NCBI GenBank assembly: GCA_000711775.1
Contig: ARYC01000615.1
Span: 114,633 to 178,632 of the forward strand
From: Oxytricha trifallax
Taxonomy: Eukaryota; Ciliophora; Spirotrichea; Sporadotrichida; Oxytrichidae
Direction: 5' to 3'
DNA: 64,000 nucleotides
Shown here piece after piece: positions 11,860 to 24,957 of this stretch (position 1 is the first letter of the stretch; each line of letters starts with the position of its first letter). A program made the translations under genes and the position numbers. The notes beneath the pieces are model-generated. The model did not search any database, was not told where the DNA came from, and was given only the letters and a program-made list of their open reading frames with translations.

Positions 11860-12699
11860 TTTTATTCACAATCATTAAATTTATTAAAGTTAGTATTTAA
11901 TTTTCTCTTTCACTTTATTTTAATATCTTTTATGCATTTTAAAATGAAAATAACACCTTCAATTTAGAAAAGGTGCCAACCAAGCAATATCTGGGCACCA
12001 TGGGCACGCATAAACAAGAGTTTCAATATTATAATTAGGAAGTAGACGCTATAATGCAAAAGATTATTATTTAGACAGATATTTAATTAAATTAAATTTA
12101 GGATGTAGAAATTGATTAAAGCCACTTAGAGTACAATAAAGATGAAATAAAATATTAAAAGTAACAATAATAATAAAAATTACTGTAATTTGAAGATTCA
12201 TTCTTATTATAAATAATTGTGACTTGAATCCTAACCACATAATTCCAAATTAACAAATAATATTTTTTAATTTATCTAATATTAAGATCAATTTTAAGAA
12301 TATAATCAATTGAAATACCAATAATTTTATAAGATAAACTTTGATAAAATAATTTAGAGCAAAAGAAGACAATCTTCTACAATTATATAAAAACATTAAA
12401 AATAATGAATATCGAATTATAACTTAAAAACAAATTAGTTAAACATTATAATTATGTTATCACATTTAAATTGTGGGGATTGCATCAGCTAGCTATTAAA
12501 ACCATGTATTTGATATAATCAATAGCAATCTGTAAATTAAATAAAAACTACAATCACAACTCTCAATTATTTTTATCTTGCACTATAATCTTGATATCAC
12601 CATAACTTCTGAAAATATTGTATAAACACTGTAATATCAATGAGGTTACTATATACAAATATATAATAGAGTAACTTCATCAACACATTGATACTCGAT
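11860..12699. other. AT-rich spacer
   Basis: No gene seen; composition drops sharply to AT-rich after the coding relic. Confidence 0.5.
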
Positions 12700-12865
12700 T
12701 GAAATAGCAGTGCTTTACTGATTTTTAGTGAGCAATCCCTGGGTTGTACACACCGATAACCGTTTTAGCTTCTTCTGAGTATTTATTGAGGCCACGGTGT
12801 TCAAGGAATAATTGAAGTAAAATAGATTTTTTGAGTGGTCGATATCATTCCAAGCTTAGTTATCA
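12700..12865 (-). CDS. Small coding-like island, minus strand
   Basis: A frame of about 50 codons reads LFLEHRGLNKYSEEAKTVI followed by GVYNPGIAH. The residue mix and local GC content are protein-like. There is no start or meaningful stop, so it would be one segment of a larger gene. Not recognised. Confidence 0.35.
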
Positions 12866-13164
12866 CTAAATAATATATGATAATATATTATATAATTTAT
12901 ATTATATTAAATAATAAAGTTCCTTGATATATTAATATGCATTCTTATTTTTAAATACAGACCTTAGGTAGTTTATATGTAACAAAATTCTATATCATGT
13001 AAGCAATAAAATTATTAGAATAAACTATAGCATTTTATCATTCACCTTAGTCAATTTCAAATTACATTTTTATTTTTATAATTTATAAATATTTAATAAC
13101 TAGTTAATCCACTTCCTCACTTGCTTTGAAAAGCACTACATTCATGATTTTCACTTGAGTAAGA

Positions 13165-13325
13165 GCCATTGACTAGCCAGCTAGGTGATAATGATTGCGT
13201 TTTCGTAGGTGTCTGGACTAGTCAATTCACAAGAACACGAGACCTTTGCTGTCACCAAGGGCATATGCTGGTTTCACAATCAGTGCTTTACTAGCGTGTT
13301 TCCCACTTCTGATCTAACCTACTGA
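13165..13325 (+). CDS. Small coding-like island, plus strand
   Basis: The frame reads NSQEHETFAVTKGICWFHNQ and ends SVFPTSDLTY before TGA 13323-13325. The patch is clearly GC-richer than its flanks. Possible last segment of a gene; function unknown. Confidence 0.35.
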
Positions 13326-16300
13326 TAATCAGCGGCTGCATGTTAAAGTGGAGAAAGATTCATAGGTGTAATTAATAAAAGGTGGAAGTAACTTCACGCA
13401 TGAATTTACGTAAAATATCAAGTTAATAGTTGTAATCTAGCTAATAGATAAAGATCGTTAGAATTTCTCTTTAAATTATATAAAAAAAGTAAATAGATTA
13501 ATAATGATATCTAATTAAATAACGAGTTAGTTAATAAATCTAAAGGTAATTATCTATTTAATATTTATATAGGATCTTTAACAAAGCTACCACAAAGAGA
13601 CTAATATATATATTTAAAACAGTCAAATAAGAATTAAAATATTTAAAACTATATATAATTAACATAAATGTTATAACAGTTCCTAATTCCTTTCACATAT
13701 TTTTAATTCAAAACAAACATTACTTAACCCTGAGATATTCAGTTTCTTTAACTTGGGCTAAATATCAGAAAAGTCTAGATTTCGAATTCTTTATTCAGTT
13801 TAAATTGGTTTAACTTATCAATCATTTTTTAGTAATTGCAAATATAATTTAAAAATAATATTTTAATATTCAAATATACAGAATGAAATATTTAAAAAAT
13901 AATTTGTTAAAACTAATATTGAAGAATTAAAAGTATATCATAAGTTTACAGTATTCTTTGAGGTTAGGTTTAATATTAGTAGATTGCAAATTAATTAAAA
14001 AAATATAGTTGATTTGCTTGTTTATTTTAGGTAATACTAGCAATCCAGTTACTAACTTAAAATTTCAAAACATTACCACAGTAAGTAGTGAAACCTTTGT
14101 CTATAGGTTAATTTAAGAATAAGCTCCTACCAAAAGCAGTCAATCGTGATATATAATAATTAAATTAATTAGTTTAATACTTACAATAGGAAATTAGCTC
14201 ACAAATCTGAATAGTTGAACTTGCAAAGAAAACTTTCTTTGAATAATAATTTAGTCTACCTTCGCTATGGGTCTTTGGAACTTGCCAATCATTATCCAAT
14301 AATTTTTATATTGGAGGAAGTATTAAAAATTGTAGGCTTCATTGATTATTATATCAGAAAGACATGCTTTTGGATAATTTAAAATAAAAAAAATTAAGCT
14401 AAAGTTCCATTCTTTGTTTAAAGGGTTCAAGTATAAAAATAGATAATTAAAATTTAAACTTTTAACCATCACACTATCTCGATGGAGAGAGTGCTCACTA
14501 GATTTAAAATCTTTATTGCTTCATCGACTGTATTTAGAAATTAAAATATCAACTTCGTTAATATGGTTAGCATCATAATGTAAGATAAAAAGTGATAAAA
14601 TCAAGCTATTGTCTGCTCCATACCAAACTTTGAGAAGTTATATTATAGAGCCGTGGGTGTATGCTGATCTAATAGATAAGAATGGAAAATTATTCAAAAT
14701 CATATATATTTAAGAAAGGAACTTCAAAGTTTTTTCAAGTAGTAATGTAAATAACTTGGTAAATAAACGGATATAACTTTTGAAATAACAAAAGTTGCTA
14801 AAATTACAAACCATGATTGCCATCGTCTGTATAAGCATGCAGAAAGTCTTCGAAGAATAAATTGTCAATAAAAATTACGATAGATTGAGGGTAATATCTC
14901 GATGAAGGTGAATTTAGCATTAAAGAACTAAATATAATTTCTGGGATTATTAAAGATTTTATCATAAACTTGCAGGTTTAGGAAAGAATCACCGACTATG
15001 GATGATCTATATTATTTAATACTCCTTATCCTCTCTTGAATAAAGTATTATTTGCAAAGAAGAGATAGTACAGTAGAACTTTAATCGAAAATGCTTAATA
15101 GTAACTTAACTTGAGACAGGAATTAATTGAAAATTTTTCAAAAATTAATAATTAAAAAATGTAATTAATCAGCATTTAGGTTTTTTTATAAATTATATAG
15201 TCTCTGATAAAACAAATTAATTGATATGAATTATTATTTAATTAAAACTACAGAAGTAAAATTTCATTATAAATATGGGGTAATATTGTTTGAAAGAAAA
15301 ATTAAAAATGAAATAAATTTGCCATTTTTTAAGTTGCTAATCTTTTTAAACTTAACCTTCAATATATAAAAATTATACATTTATTTATTTTGCATCAACT
15401 TCTGTTTCAAGAACTAGATTCGAGTTTACTTTTTTTTTTAAATTATTTAATACCTAACTTGTTTGAGTGTATTCTACCATTTTATCATAAAGTTTTCTTC
15501 ATATTTCATCTTTTAATTTTTCCACATTTTAAATATATTTAATCATTTAAAGTATTTCTGTAATTGTAAAAGTTTTTCTGATTAGTTATACAGTAAATCT
15601 TCATACTCTATAAAAAAAATTACAATGCTACTGTGAGAATATATTTTGTTTATTTTTTTAAAATAGAATTAATGCCAATAAATGAAGTTAATTGGATAAA
15701 TTCTTGATTTAGATATATATAAATACTTCTTAAACTAATTACCTATTCGAAGTTGCTTTTCAAAGATATAAATAAAATACTAATGCTAAGTAGTTTGTAA
15801 GTATTTGAAAAGTAAATCGAAATTTCTTTCTCATTTTAATTTATAAGTTGATTTCATGACTTTACTTAAATAAAATCACTACATAGCTAAATCCAAATAT
15901 CCAATGCTGATTATTTTTATATGATGGCTGAATCATATCTGAATCTATCTTAAAATTATAACGTGGCCAAACAAGACCAGTTTGTAACTATACTTAAATA
16001 AATTATAACTCATCTCATATATCTATCTGCATTATAACTGCTTCCTTGCATTTTTTGCATGAAAAATATCATGCTTTCTTTTAAGACTGACGCTATAGAA
16101 ATTATAATTATATAGTTATTATAACTTAAGTAAAATGGCTCTTGTTGAATCTTTTTAAAATCTATCCTCTATTATCTGTATCTTATGTACTTATTTTCTT
16201 CAGAATCTGAATAATTTCTCTACCTATTTGCGATTTTTATGATGTTACTTGAAATATTAGGGATAGAGAATGCCAAAGACTCTATTATTGAATTACTTGT

Positions 16301-19300
16301 TACTTGTAAGTATAGTGCATTCTTCCTTGTAATTATGAGAGATATAAAGTTGTTATCATGAAACAGTTGATGAAGTATTTTCCAGCAAATAGTTCTAAAT
16401 AGTATGGAACACTAAAGACCACGACATCCACTGCTTTCATTATCTATTTATCTTCATTAAAAAATCTTGCAAAAATCTCATAGAATCATGATAACTAGTA
16501 GGCAAAAGGACTCTGATATTTAATTATACCTCTATTTATATCATAATATATAATTCTAGGATATGTATAACGTCACTTTTAGTATTAAACTACTTGATCG
16601 ATAATTCTTTAAGGTCATACATATAGACTTTATCTTGATTACCTTGATTCATTTTTATTATAAAAAGTGTTTACTTCATAGATTCCTATTAGAGAAATCA
16701 TTTAATATAGTGTATAAAGCTATAGTTAATATTGAGTCTAATGCATTTGCTGATATAAAAGTTTACCAAAACTATCTTTTTTAATAGGCTTTGGTAAGAA
16801 ATAGAGCTCAATGTTTTTATAATTATGACCACAACCATAGCTTTCTATAAATATGATAAACATAAACTAAACAAATTTATTCAAGGATAAATTCAATAAT
16901 TGTAAAAAGAATTTTTGTAAGTAGTGTTGTCAACTAATATATTTGGAGTTTATTTCTTTAATGGTTTTATAACTTTTTATCATTTTACTTTTCATAAGGT
17001 TTATAATTTTTTTGCTTATTATGAATATTTTTAGAATTATTATTAAATGATAAAAACGAAAATAAAATTAAAAATATAGGATAATTAACTTACAATTCAA
17101 GATTTTTTATAATTCTAATAAATAGTTTCTTTAATTATAGTAGCATTTATAATGAAGCAAATAGGACAAATCCTATATAAATTTTGCCATAATAAAAATA
17201 TTAAAGATGTCAATAATAGTAAGCATCTTGAAAGAACATGATTCAAAAGAAATTATCGAAGATAAATTATTTAAGTTCCTAAAGTCCTTAACATCAATAA
17301 TTATATTATATTAACATTCATATTTTAATCAAACAAGATCTTACTATACCCTTTGATGATTCGTGGTAAATATTAGAATCAGAGTATGAACTAATATCTA
17401 TAGGTTTAACGCTTTTATGGAATAATACGAGGTATATTTTGAGTTCACATAGAGTTAGAGAAAAGTTATATCTAAGCTCATGAAATTCATAAAACAACCT
17501 AAATATTTTAAAAATGAATGGTATTAAGGTCAATGAAGATCAAGATCTTAGTTTACCTCTAAAAGCTAAATAAGTAACTCCATTTTATTATAAGATAAGC
17601 GAATTCCCATTTTTAATGACCATAATCAACATTAAGCCTGTCCTCGCTTTCATTACAATCATTAATATAATACTTCATTACAAAAACACATCATTAGCTA
17701 CCATAACAGCATTAGGTAAAACAATAGAAAATAATATAATACAACTAACAATGCTTACATCACTACAATAAATTCTTAACAAAATCAATTTATTGTCAGA
17801 GTTATGAAAGCTAATGCCAGAATAAGAAATAAAAAGAAATAGAATAAAAAAGAAAAGCTGTAAGACTTTATTTGAAGGCATACATATTTGAAGATCCTTC
17901 AATAATTTAGAGATGGGTCCAAAAATACATTTTAAGATGACAATAATTAACAAGAAATTATAAAAGATATAATTTTAATTACCAACAGAGCCAAAAGAAA
18001 ATTTATGAGTTGTTAATGAATTTAAATTTTGGCAAAATATTAGAAAAAATTTGAAAGAGTACCATGGATTACTTTACAAGGAAGTTTTGAATACCCCCCC
18101 CCCTACAAATAGAGAATAAAGCAAAGACTAGCTTACCCTGCTTAATCAAACTTATAATTCATAAAAATTCAATTTGAACTTGTAAAAAAAAAGTGTTATA
18201 ATTATGTCGATTATAAATATAAAATAAATAGAATAAGAAATGTACATATTAAAGAATGATTAAAACGATAATGATAGAAATTAAAAAGTAAAATATTTAA
18301 AGAATAAAAGATTTAACAAGGAAAAAAAACATATTTGGTAAATGCAAATAAAAAGTTCATTAAGCAACCAAGGTGTTGATGATTCTGAAATTGTTAAATA
18401 AATAAAAGTAAGAAGCAAAGATTTTTTTATTTAAAATAAAATAATAAAGTAGAAATTTATAGGATACAAAAGTAGTCTCCAAGTTTAAAGAATCAAATGG
18501 TGAATAATAGGTGAAATATTAAAAAATTCAATAGAAACTATACTAATTTTGAAAAAAAAGAAATTATTATAAAATAAATATTAAATGAAGACTAGAATAT
18601 TAAATCAAAAAATAGTAAAAATTATGAATACAAAAATTATTAAATATATAGAAATATTTAACAGACATACTTGAAGCATTCTAAGGAATATTTAATCAAT
18701 ATTAGTTAATTAAAAATATGAGTTTATATTATCTATCACAAATTTTATATAAGAATAATAGTTTCAAATAGTCAATTAACAGATCAATATTATTATTATT
18801 ATTATCAAATTAAAAAATAAAATGGGTTTATATAAGCAGTACATTGATAAAATCTGAAATATTGCACATCCTCTAATATAAAATGTAATAAATGTAAGTG
18901 ACCAATGACTTTAGTAAATCTTTAATCTTGTTTTTTAAGTATCATTTATTTATAAATCTCTAATAAAATAGACATTTATTGATAGATTTTGCCTGTATAT
19001 GTTTGGGAGTGCGATAGCTAAAATAACTAAATCACTGAATATTAAAACTAAAAAATCTCAATGAAATAACTACTATGATAAGAGTTCAATATCTTATTTT
19101 AGTTAAAGTAAAAATGAATAAGAATAAGAAATATTAAAATCATCAATGTGACGTTTTTATTCACCAGTACTTTATAGTATTAGGCATCCATATATATCCA
19201 TAATTTCTCTGTATTTATATATTTATTTTGCAATTAAATTTACCCTATTATAATATATGGCAGTCTATTATATTTTTACAAAAATAAACTCCTGATGTTT

Positions 19301-20698
19301 TGTATTTTATGAATATTGAAAACTGAATTATTTATATTTGTAAGTGTATGCTACTTGAGCACATTATATATATTTAAATTTTTAATTTATTTTCTAAGAT
19401 GATTTACAGTAAATAAAAGAACTTAAGTTTTCATTTAATTTAAATTTAATTTAATTTATTTATAAGTTATATCATGAATAATTTTCAAATAATCTACTTA
19501 TAAAATAACTAATCTTTATAATAAAAAAATTCTATACATAAATTTATTTTTTTACCTAAAATAATATAGAGTAAATAAATTAACTTTCTTAATATGGAGA
19601 AGTAATTTGATTAATAAAAATAAGTTTTAGATATATGCTAACAAAATTATTATTATAATTTATTATAATATAAGAAATGGGCGCAAGTAGTAAAAAAATT
19701 ATATTTTCTACTTGTGCCTATATTAAATATAATTAAATGAAAAGCAAGTTAAATTTTAATAAATGATAATATTTTAATAATGATTTATTGATAATTTCAG
19801 TATATTTTTTAATTTAAATATTCAAATTTCTTTAATTGTTTTGATCGATTATAATGAACGAGTATGATATAAAAAATAAATTTATAAGAATCAATAAAAA
19901 TTTATTAAACCTATAAAGAAAAATAATATTTGATAGCAATAAATACTGAAAAAGTGTCAATAATACTAAAAGGGAGATTTAAAAATAAGCGCACAAAACA
20001 CAAATAAAAATCATAGTAAATAAAAAGCAAATTTTTAAATAAATAATAAACAATAATCTCAAATTTACTAAAATACATAATATTTTCGATAGCAGAAGAT
20101 AAACCGTTACCACAACAAGAATTATGATTAACTCCCATTACAACCAGATTTTCTATTTTTTTCTTTCTTTACATAATACATTAATAATTATATTTTTTAA
20201 TTAAATTTACTAATGTTATTTAAATTTCTGATCTTAATATATTTAAATCCTATTAATTTTTATTATTTTTATATCACTAATAATTATTCTAAGAATAAAT
20301 TACAACTTTTACCAAATTGCATAAATAATAATTTGAATTACATAATTCAGCGAATTAAGTAATCAAAATGAGAATTATGACCATTAATGAGAATTTATAC
20401 GTACGATGGAGTAAATAATTCAATTAGAGACATGAATCAGACATTCAGCACTTTGATATCTCATAATAAAATCACTTTAAAATATGGTATTTTACCAAAC
20501 TTGAAATTGGAACCACTATAATGTCATTTTCATCAGAATGAATCTAACGAGATGTATAAGCAAAGATGCGATCACAGCTCATTTTCTGGTATTCAAAGGA
20601 TTTTACAAAGCTAAAATATCTTCATAGATCGATTGCTGTTATAACAAATTCCCTAGCCATCTCACGAAATTTCCAATATTATTGCTGAAGTATTATTG
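13326..20698. other. Long AT-rich region without supported genes
   Basis: Over 7 kb with no coding island I can defend. Hydrophobic standard-code frames at 17318-17953 look like chance frames; the opposite strand there is open but very Asn/Gln-rich. A C run (about 18096-18104), a hairpin at 19672-19718 and ATT runs (about 18788-18805) are the only distinct features. This fits germline-limited spacer or long internal eliminated sequence. Confidence 0.5.
19672..19718. repeat. Short hairpin repeat
   Basis: GCGCAAGTAG and CTACTTGTGCC form an imperfect inverted repeat about 20 bases apart inside AT-rich DNA. Could be the core of a decayed MITE. Confidence 0.4.
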
Positions 20699-20893
20699 AT
20701 TTGGGGAAATTCAAAAATAAAATTTTAATTGTATTTCTGATTAATCTTAAGTGCCACTAATTACGATTCAATTAACTTTTAATTTTAAACTGATTGTACA
20801 ATTATAGATTGTACAGTTTTTATTTTTTTGGTTTTTAATTGTACAACAAGTTAGCAATGAAGATAAGTGATTGATAATTAGCAATATTAATAA
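20699..20893 (+). repeat. Left inverted repeat of Rep element 2
   Basis: Starts atttggggaaattc and continues through TTGTACA repeats to about 20893. Its reverse complement ends at 21717 with minor differences, such as an insertion in the right copy. Confidence 0.85.
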
Positions 20894-20937
20894 AAACTAA
20901 TGGAATTTACATCTAAATGGTGCAGAGTAGTAATACA

Positions 20938-21475
20938 TATAAAGTCTCGCATCTCTTTATTCTAAATCTACTTACGATCACTTGATGAATTATAAGACTT
21001 CTTAAATTGACGATTAAAGAGCAATCAAGCGCCACTTCTTTATCCTCGAGATCAAAAATGATGAAAGCGGCAAGGACTATTCTTAAGTATCTGAGTCTCT
21101 AAGGAAAAAGACATTAAAAATAAGACATTGATGGGCATCCGGTTAATTTTAAGTACAAGAAGCCTATAATTAGATTTCAGTAATGCTAGATCACAGCGAT
21201 ATCGAACCAGTTGCCTTTTGAAAAGAAAAGTGATTTAGACAAGAAGTCATTTGAGACCGGGATGATGATTGCCCAACTCAGTCAGGAGATGAAATCAGAT
21301 GACGAGAAGTTTCCTTTCAACGAAGCCCAGCTCGCAATGAAATTTAAGCAGAGATAAGAATATGAGGGCGGAAGAAGATATGATGATGGATGAGCAGACA
21401 GTAGGTAATAATGCAAATGTACAAGAGGATGTCATCGATGAGGCCTAAAAACTAACTGCGGCATAATAAAAGTGA
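20938..21475 (+). pseudogene. Internally deleted Rep-like gene relic
   Basis: The N-terminal part reads AIKRHFFILEIKNDESG, matching RHKFILQVQKKGS in element 1. After a frame change at about 21110-21120 the frame reads KYKKPIIRFQQCQITAISN then QLPFEKK, matching the motif C block (CFTVITSNTLPF) of element 1. The Walker A region between them is gone. A second frame change near 21370 leads to an acidic, Gln-rich tail that ends at TGA 21473-21475. The order of matching blocks in both elements makes chance similarity unlikely. The deletion and frameshifts mean it cannot encode a helicase. Confidence 0.65.
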
Positions 21476-21497
21476 TTCTGTGACACAGACCATATTT

Positions 21498-21717
21498 GCT
21501 TAATTAATAATTGCTAATTATCAATAACTTATCTTCATTGCAAACTTGTTGTACAATTAAAAACCAAAAAAATAAAAACTGTACAATCTATAATTGTACA
21601 ATCGGTTTAAAATTAAAAGTTGATTGAATCAAATTAAGATTAGAGCCATGTGTAATTAGTGGCACTTAAGATTAATCAGAAATACAATTAAAATTTTATT
21701 TTTGAACTTCCCCAAAT
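21498..21717 (-). repeat. Right inverted repeat of Rep element 2
   Basis: Inverted partner of 20699-20893, ending cttccccaaat. Contains the same TTGTACA-type repeats in reverse. Confidence 0.85.
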
Positions 21718-22019
21718 AAATTATACTTTAGCTATAATATTATCATCTTCACGAAGTACCATTTTCGGAGAGTAGTTGGTCAGGTATAATAGAGTAGGCA
21801 TTCGCACTACTAGTTGAGTCTATTGTTCACGGTATGTGTGATTTCGTTTGAAAATAATGATTAATAATTTTCGCACTCGCATATTTTAATTATTTAAGTG
21901 CGTAAGATTTAAACTTTAAGCTAAAAACCTTAATTCGAAATATATATTCAAAAATTACTTAAATCATCTAGACTTTTCTTGCAGTGTATTTCCCGAGTAA
22001 GTATCAACTAAAGGAATGA

Positions 22020-22440
22020 AATTAGGCTCATTTGATAGACTCAAGATTCTAGGAGGCCGTAAACAGCACTAACTTTGAAATCCATTCTGGTGTAGTTAGA
22101 GGTTATATTTTTATAACTAATATAGAAATTATAAATTGCTGATAAGCACCATAGAGTCGAAAAGGATCAAGATAAGGTCACAGAGAATGAAATCAGACAT
22201 CTAGCATTTTTGAATCTCACAATTATCCTCTTGAGGACTTCTTGATAATGCTTTAATAGATTGAAACCTACTATTTAAAGCAAAGGGAAAACCCTTTTTC
22301 AGGAGTGCCTGGAGCGTCTTTCCTCTTCAGTGACCGAGGATGGCAATCATTATTCTTTGTAGGATTATCATCTATAAAATATTAGTTAAACTATTCTAGT
22401 TTAAAAAATTCCAATTATAAATTCGAAAATAGCTCCAGAA
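22020..22440 (+). pseudogene. Coding relic of unknown family
   Basis: Two consecutive frames look coding. The first contains ADKHHRVEKDQDKVTENEIR then HLAFLNLTIILL, up to TGA near 22231. The second contains SKGKTLFQECLERLSSSVTE and ends at a TGA near 22450. One base shift separates them. The residue composition is protein-like but no motif is recognised. It lies beside the palindromic element and the DDE-gene paralogue relic, so it could be part of the same degraded locus. Confidence 0.35.
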
Positions 22441-22648
22441 GAAATTTGAGACAAGTAGTTATGTCGGTAATCATTTGAGGCTGTTTTATTCATCTTTTGG
22501 AACTAATCATCGGAGAGCTGCAAGTAGCTTATTTTACAATTTTTTGTCAACTTGTTCGTTTTAGTTAATTATGAAGCCTTAAGAAATTTATTAGTTGTAT
22601 GTTAGGTAGTTTTATTTTTTTAGTAGTTTGTTGAGCTACCTATAAATG

Positions 22649-23197
22649 AGTAAAAATTGAATGAATTTCCAGAAATAAATGAATAATCAAGAATTTATAC
22701 ACGCTATTTTATTACTAATTTTATTTAAATATATTAAAATGGCACGTATCTCAAAATCGATAAAATTTCGAGATACGTGCAAAATAAATCGAATTAATTA
22801 ATTAAGTTACTAATATTTAAATAAAAATGAAATATATTTTGTAGTAATTGAAAATTCATAATATATTTAAATAACAAAATAGAAAATTACTAAAATATTT
22901 ATTTAATCACAAGTAATAATTTTAAAATTTATAAACTTGATTGGTTGCTAATTTATAATAAATTAAATTTAAATAATAATTATAATATGAATTTTCAATT
23001 ACTACAAACTATATTTCATTTTTACTTAGATATTAGTAACTTAATTAATTAATTCGATTTATTTGGCACGTATCTCGAAATTTTATCGATTTTGAGATAC
23101 GTGCCATTTTAATATATTTAAATAAATTTAGTAATAAAATAGTGTGTATAAACTGTAGATTATTCATTTATTTCTGGAAATTCATTCAATTTTTACT
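22649..23197. repeat. 549-bp near-perfect palindromic element
   Basis: Inverted repeat starting agtaaaaattgaatg and ending with its complement, arms of about 210 bp around a short AT-rich centre. Each arm carries a second, smaller palindrome, GCACGTATCTC..GAGATACGTGC around ATCGAT, so the element can form nested hairpins. No ORF. It resembles a foldback MITE; target duplication is not clear. Confidence 0.8.
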
Positions 23198-23199
23198 TA

Positions 23200-23358
23200 A
23201 TGTCTAAAGACAGATAGCCCACTGATGAGGACATAGAATCGGAATCTGGACATTCTAAACCGTCATCCAATGAAATAGCTCAATCTATTAATCGTTAGGT
23301 TTTTAGAAGTAATTTCATCATTTATTAAGAAGAACCTCTGTAGCTGCTGCTGTTTTGA
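23200..23358 (+). CDS. Possible short N-terminal segment
   Basis: An ATG directly after the palindromic element opens a frame reading MSKDRQPTDEDIESESGHSK, acidic and Ser-rich, ending at TGA 23356-23358. The last third overlaps the antisense relic at 23340-23690. It may be a 5' coding segment or a chance frame. Confidence 0.25.
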
Positions 23359-23690
23359 ATGCTTTTATTACCTTGGGTCCCGCTTCTCATCTAAGGCGTA
23401 CTTTGCACTGTCAAATTCCTGGACTCCATCTTCGAATTTCATCCTTGGCTTGATCGTAATCCTTGTACTGCGTGTTGGCATCCGTACAGAAGATGGTCTC
23501 AATGACAGCGAAAATCTCTCAAAGTGGTCTCCCTAAAAGTCATATTTTCAAGGAGACATTCAAGTCTGTAGTCAAAGATTGGCAGGTCTGGAATTGATTG
23601 AGATGCCGGTATGCCTTGCAGGTTGATAGGCAGCACCTTGAGGTTCGCTCCATCGGTGTGGGCTAAAGGAAGTTTATAATATTCCTAGTC
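23340..23690 (-). pseudogene. Decayed paralogue of the DDE-like gene at 45.7-47.4 kb
   Basis: Minus-strand coding similarity in three frames. NLKVLPINLQGIPASQSIPD and PIFDYRLECLLENMTFRETT align with the N-terminal part of the gene at 47426-45750 (LRVLPPNLRALLVP, DIFRIRLRCLMENLSVQK). The block FAVIETIFCTDANTQYKDYD continues the alignment (IDIASTIFGDDVTTFYQE) after a one-base shift, and a third frame (FEDGVQEFDSAKYALDEKRD) follows. Frameshifts make it a relic. It shows that the 45-47 kb gene has had more than one germline copy. Confidence 0.6.
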
Positions 23691-23699
23691 ATTCTGTAA

Positions 23700-24283
23700 T
23701 CGTAGCTCAGCGTTTTTATTATGTTAGAGTTAATTATAATAATTAAAGGTTTTCGTATAGTAGAAGAAAATTTAATCAAACCACTATTTAAATTTGATAT
23801 ATTAATATTCTGGGGACTTTCCTATATATATATATATATATATATCCTAAAATAATTATATTAAAAGCAAAGATACTAAAGTTTTTTAATAAGAATACTC
23901 TATTTTTCATTTTATATTAAAATAATATATTCATAATACTCTTGGTATTTTATCATAGTTATCTAAAATATTCTTATAACGAATTATAAAGCAGTATTAA
24001 TTTTAAATAAACATATAATGTGACATTATTTTATTTTATGAAGTGTCTTACCTTAATTTATATAGTGCTTTATTTCCTAAAGTTTTCTCATATTATTATA
24101 ATTAAAATTCTGACCATGAAATAAACTTAATATTATTTTTAAGCTTATTTTTTATTTAACTTGGAATTTTCAACTATTAAGCATTATTATTTTTTATGGT
24201 GTTTCACCTATTTAAATTATTCCTTAAATTATCACTTATAAATAAATAAATAATATATTTACAATTTTTCATTAAGGTGGGAC
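23700..24283. other. AT-rich spacer
   Basis: No gene; includes an AT dinucleotide run at about 23823-23845. Confidence 0.5.
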
Positions 24284-24286
24284 AAT

Positions 24287-24590
24287 ACCCCAAAACCCCA
24301 AAACCCCAATTCATGCTTAGTCTATGAGTTGATAGTGAATTGACACACGTTTATTAATGCGAAAATGCGACTAAGCGACTATTAATAAAGACTATAGTCG
24401 AAGACTAGGTTGATTGAGAGTAGTCGTGACTAGTCTGAACATGAAAGTCAGAGTATACAACTAACCTTCACCATTGTTCATTTAGGTGGTTTGTGATTAA
24501 GTCTTGATTACTACTATTAACTTTTAAATTTAACTTAACTATTAATCAATCTAATCAACCACAGTTATAATCATTTGTCTTAAACTTAAG
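24287..24590 (+). repeat. TBE-A left terminal inverted repeat
   Basis: About 304 bp beginning with C4A4 tracts and AATTCATGCTTAGTC, near-identical to the reverse complement of 29235-29538. Confidence 0.9.
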
Positions 24591-24957
24591 ATTGAAGGAG
24601 GCGACTAAGTGCAGACTAGTATGACTAGGTAGTCTTGTAAGTATATTGATCATGACTTAGTCGTAGGTAGTCGAATGGTCGACTATCAATGTACATAGCA
24701 CTAATACTAATAATGAATCTTCAAACCATCAACACCCTCCACCATTGGTGGTTTATGGTGACTTGGAACAGCTTTCACTCATTGCAGGTAAGTATAGTTG
24801 CAATGATTAAAATTGAATCAAATATCAACAGACTTATCATATGACTAGTTTCAAATTCAAATCACTCTATTATTATTAGTGTTAACTCTAGTCATTTAGA
24901 TGAGAGTAGTCAAACTCAAACCACAGATCGACTTTGAAACCTTCCTACTCATACGTT

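Larger units (their letters stand above)
20699..21717. mobile_element. Rep-helicase element 2, internally deleted
   Basis: A 1.02-kb unit bounded by inverted repeats of roughly 195-220 bp (20699-20893 and 21498-21717). The repeats are unrelated in sequence to those of element 1 but have the same plan, including a repeated short word (TTGTACA several times). The interior encodes on the plus strand the two ends of a Rep-like protein related to that at 4809-6118. The middle, including Walker A, is absent, so this is a non-autonomous derivative. The two elements have opposite gene orientation. Confidence 0.7.

Noticed and set aside
17318-17953. Two hydrophobic minus-strand standard-code frames
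   Set aside because: AT-rich, no motif, no GC rise; hydrophobic residues are what T-rich random codons give.
23823-23845. Direct repeats as CRISPR
   Set aside because: Only simple AT microsatellites here and elsewhere (9676-9696, 47555-47593, 53600-53620, 56150-56170); no repeat-spacer array and the genome is eukaryotic.
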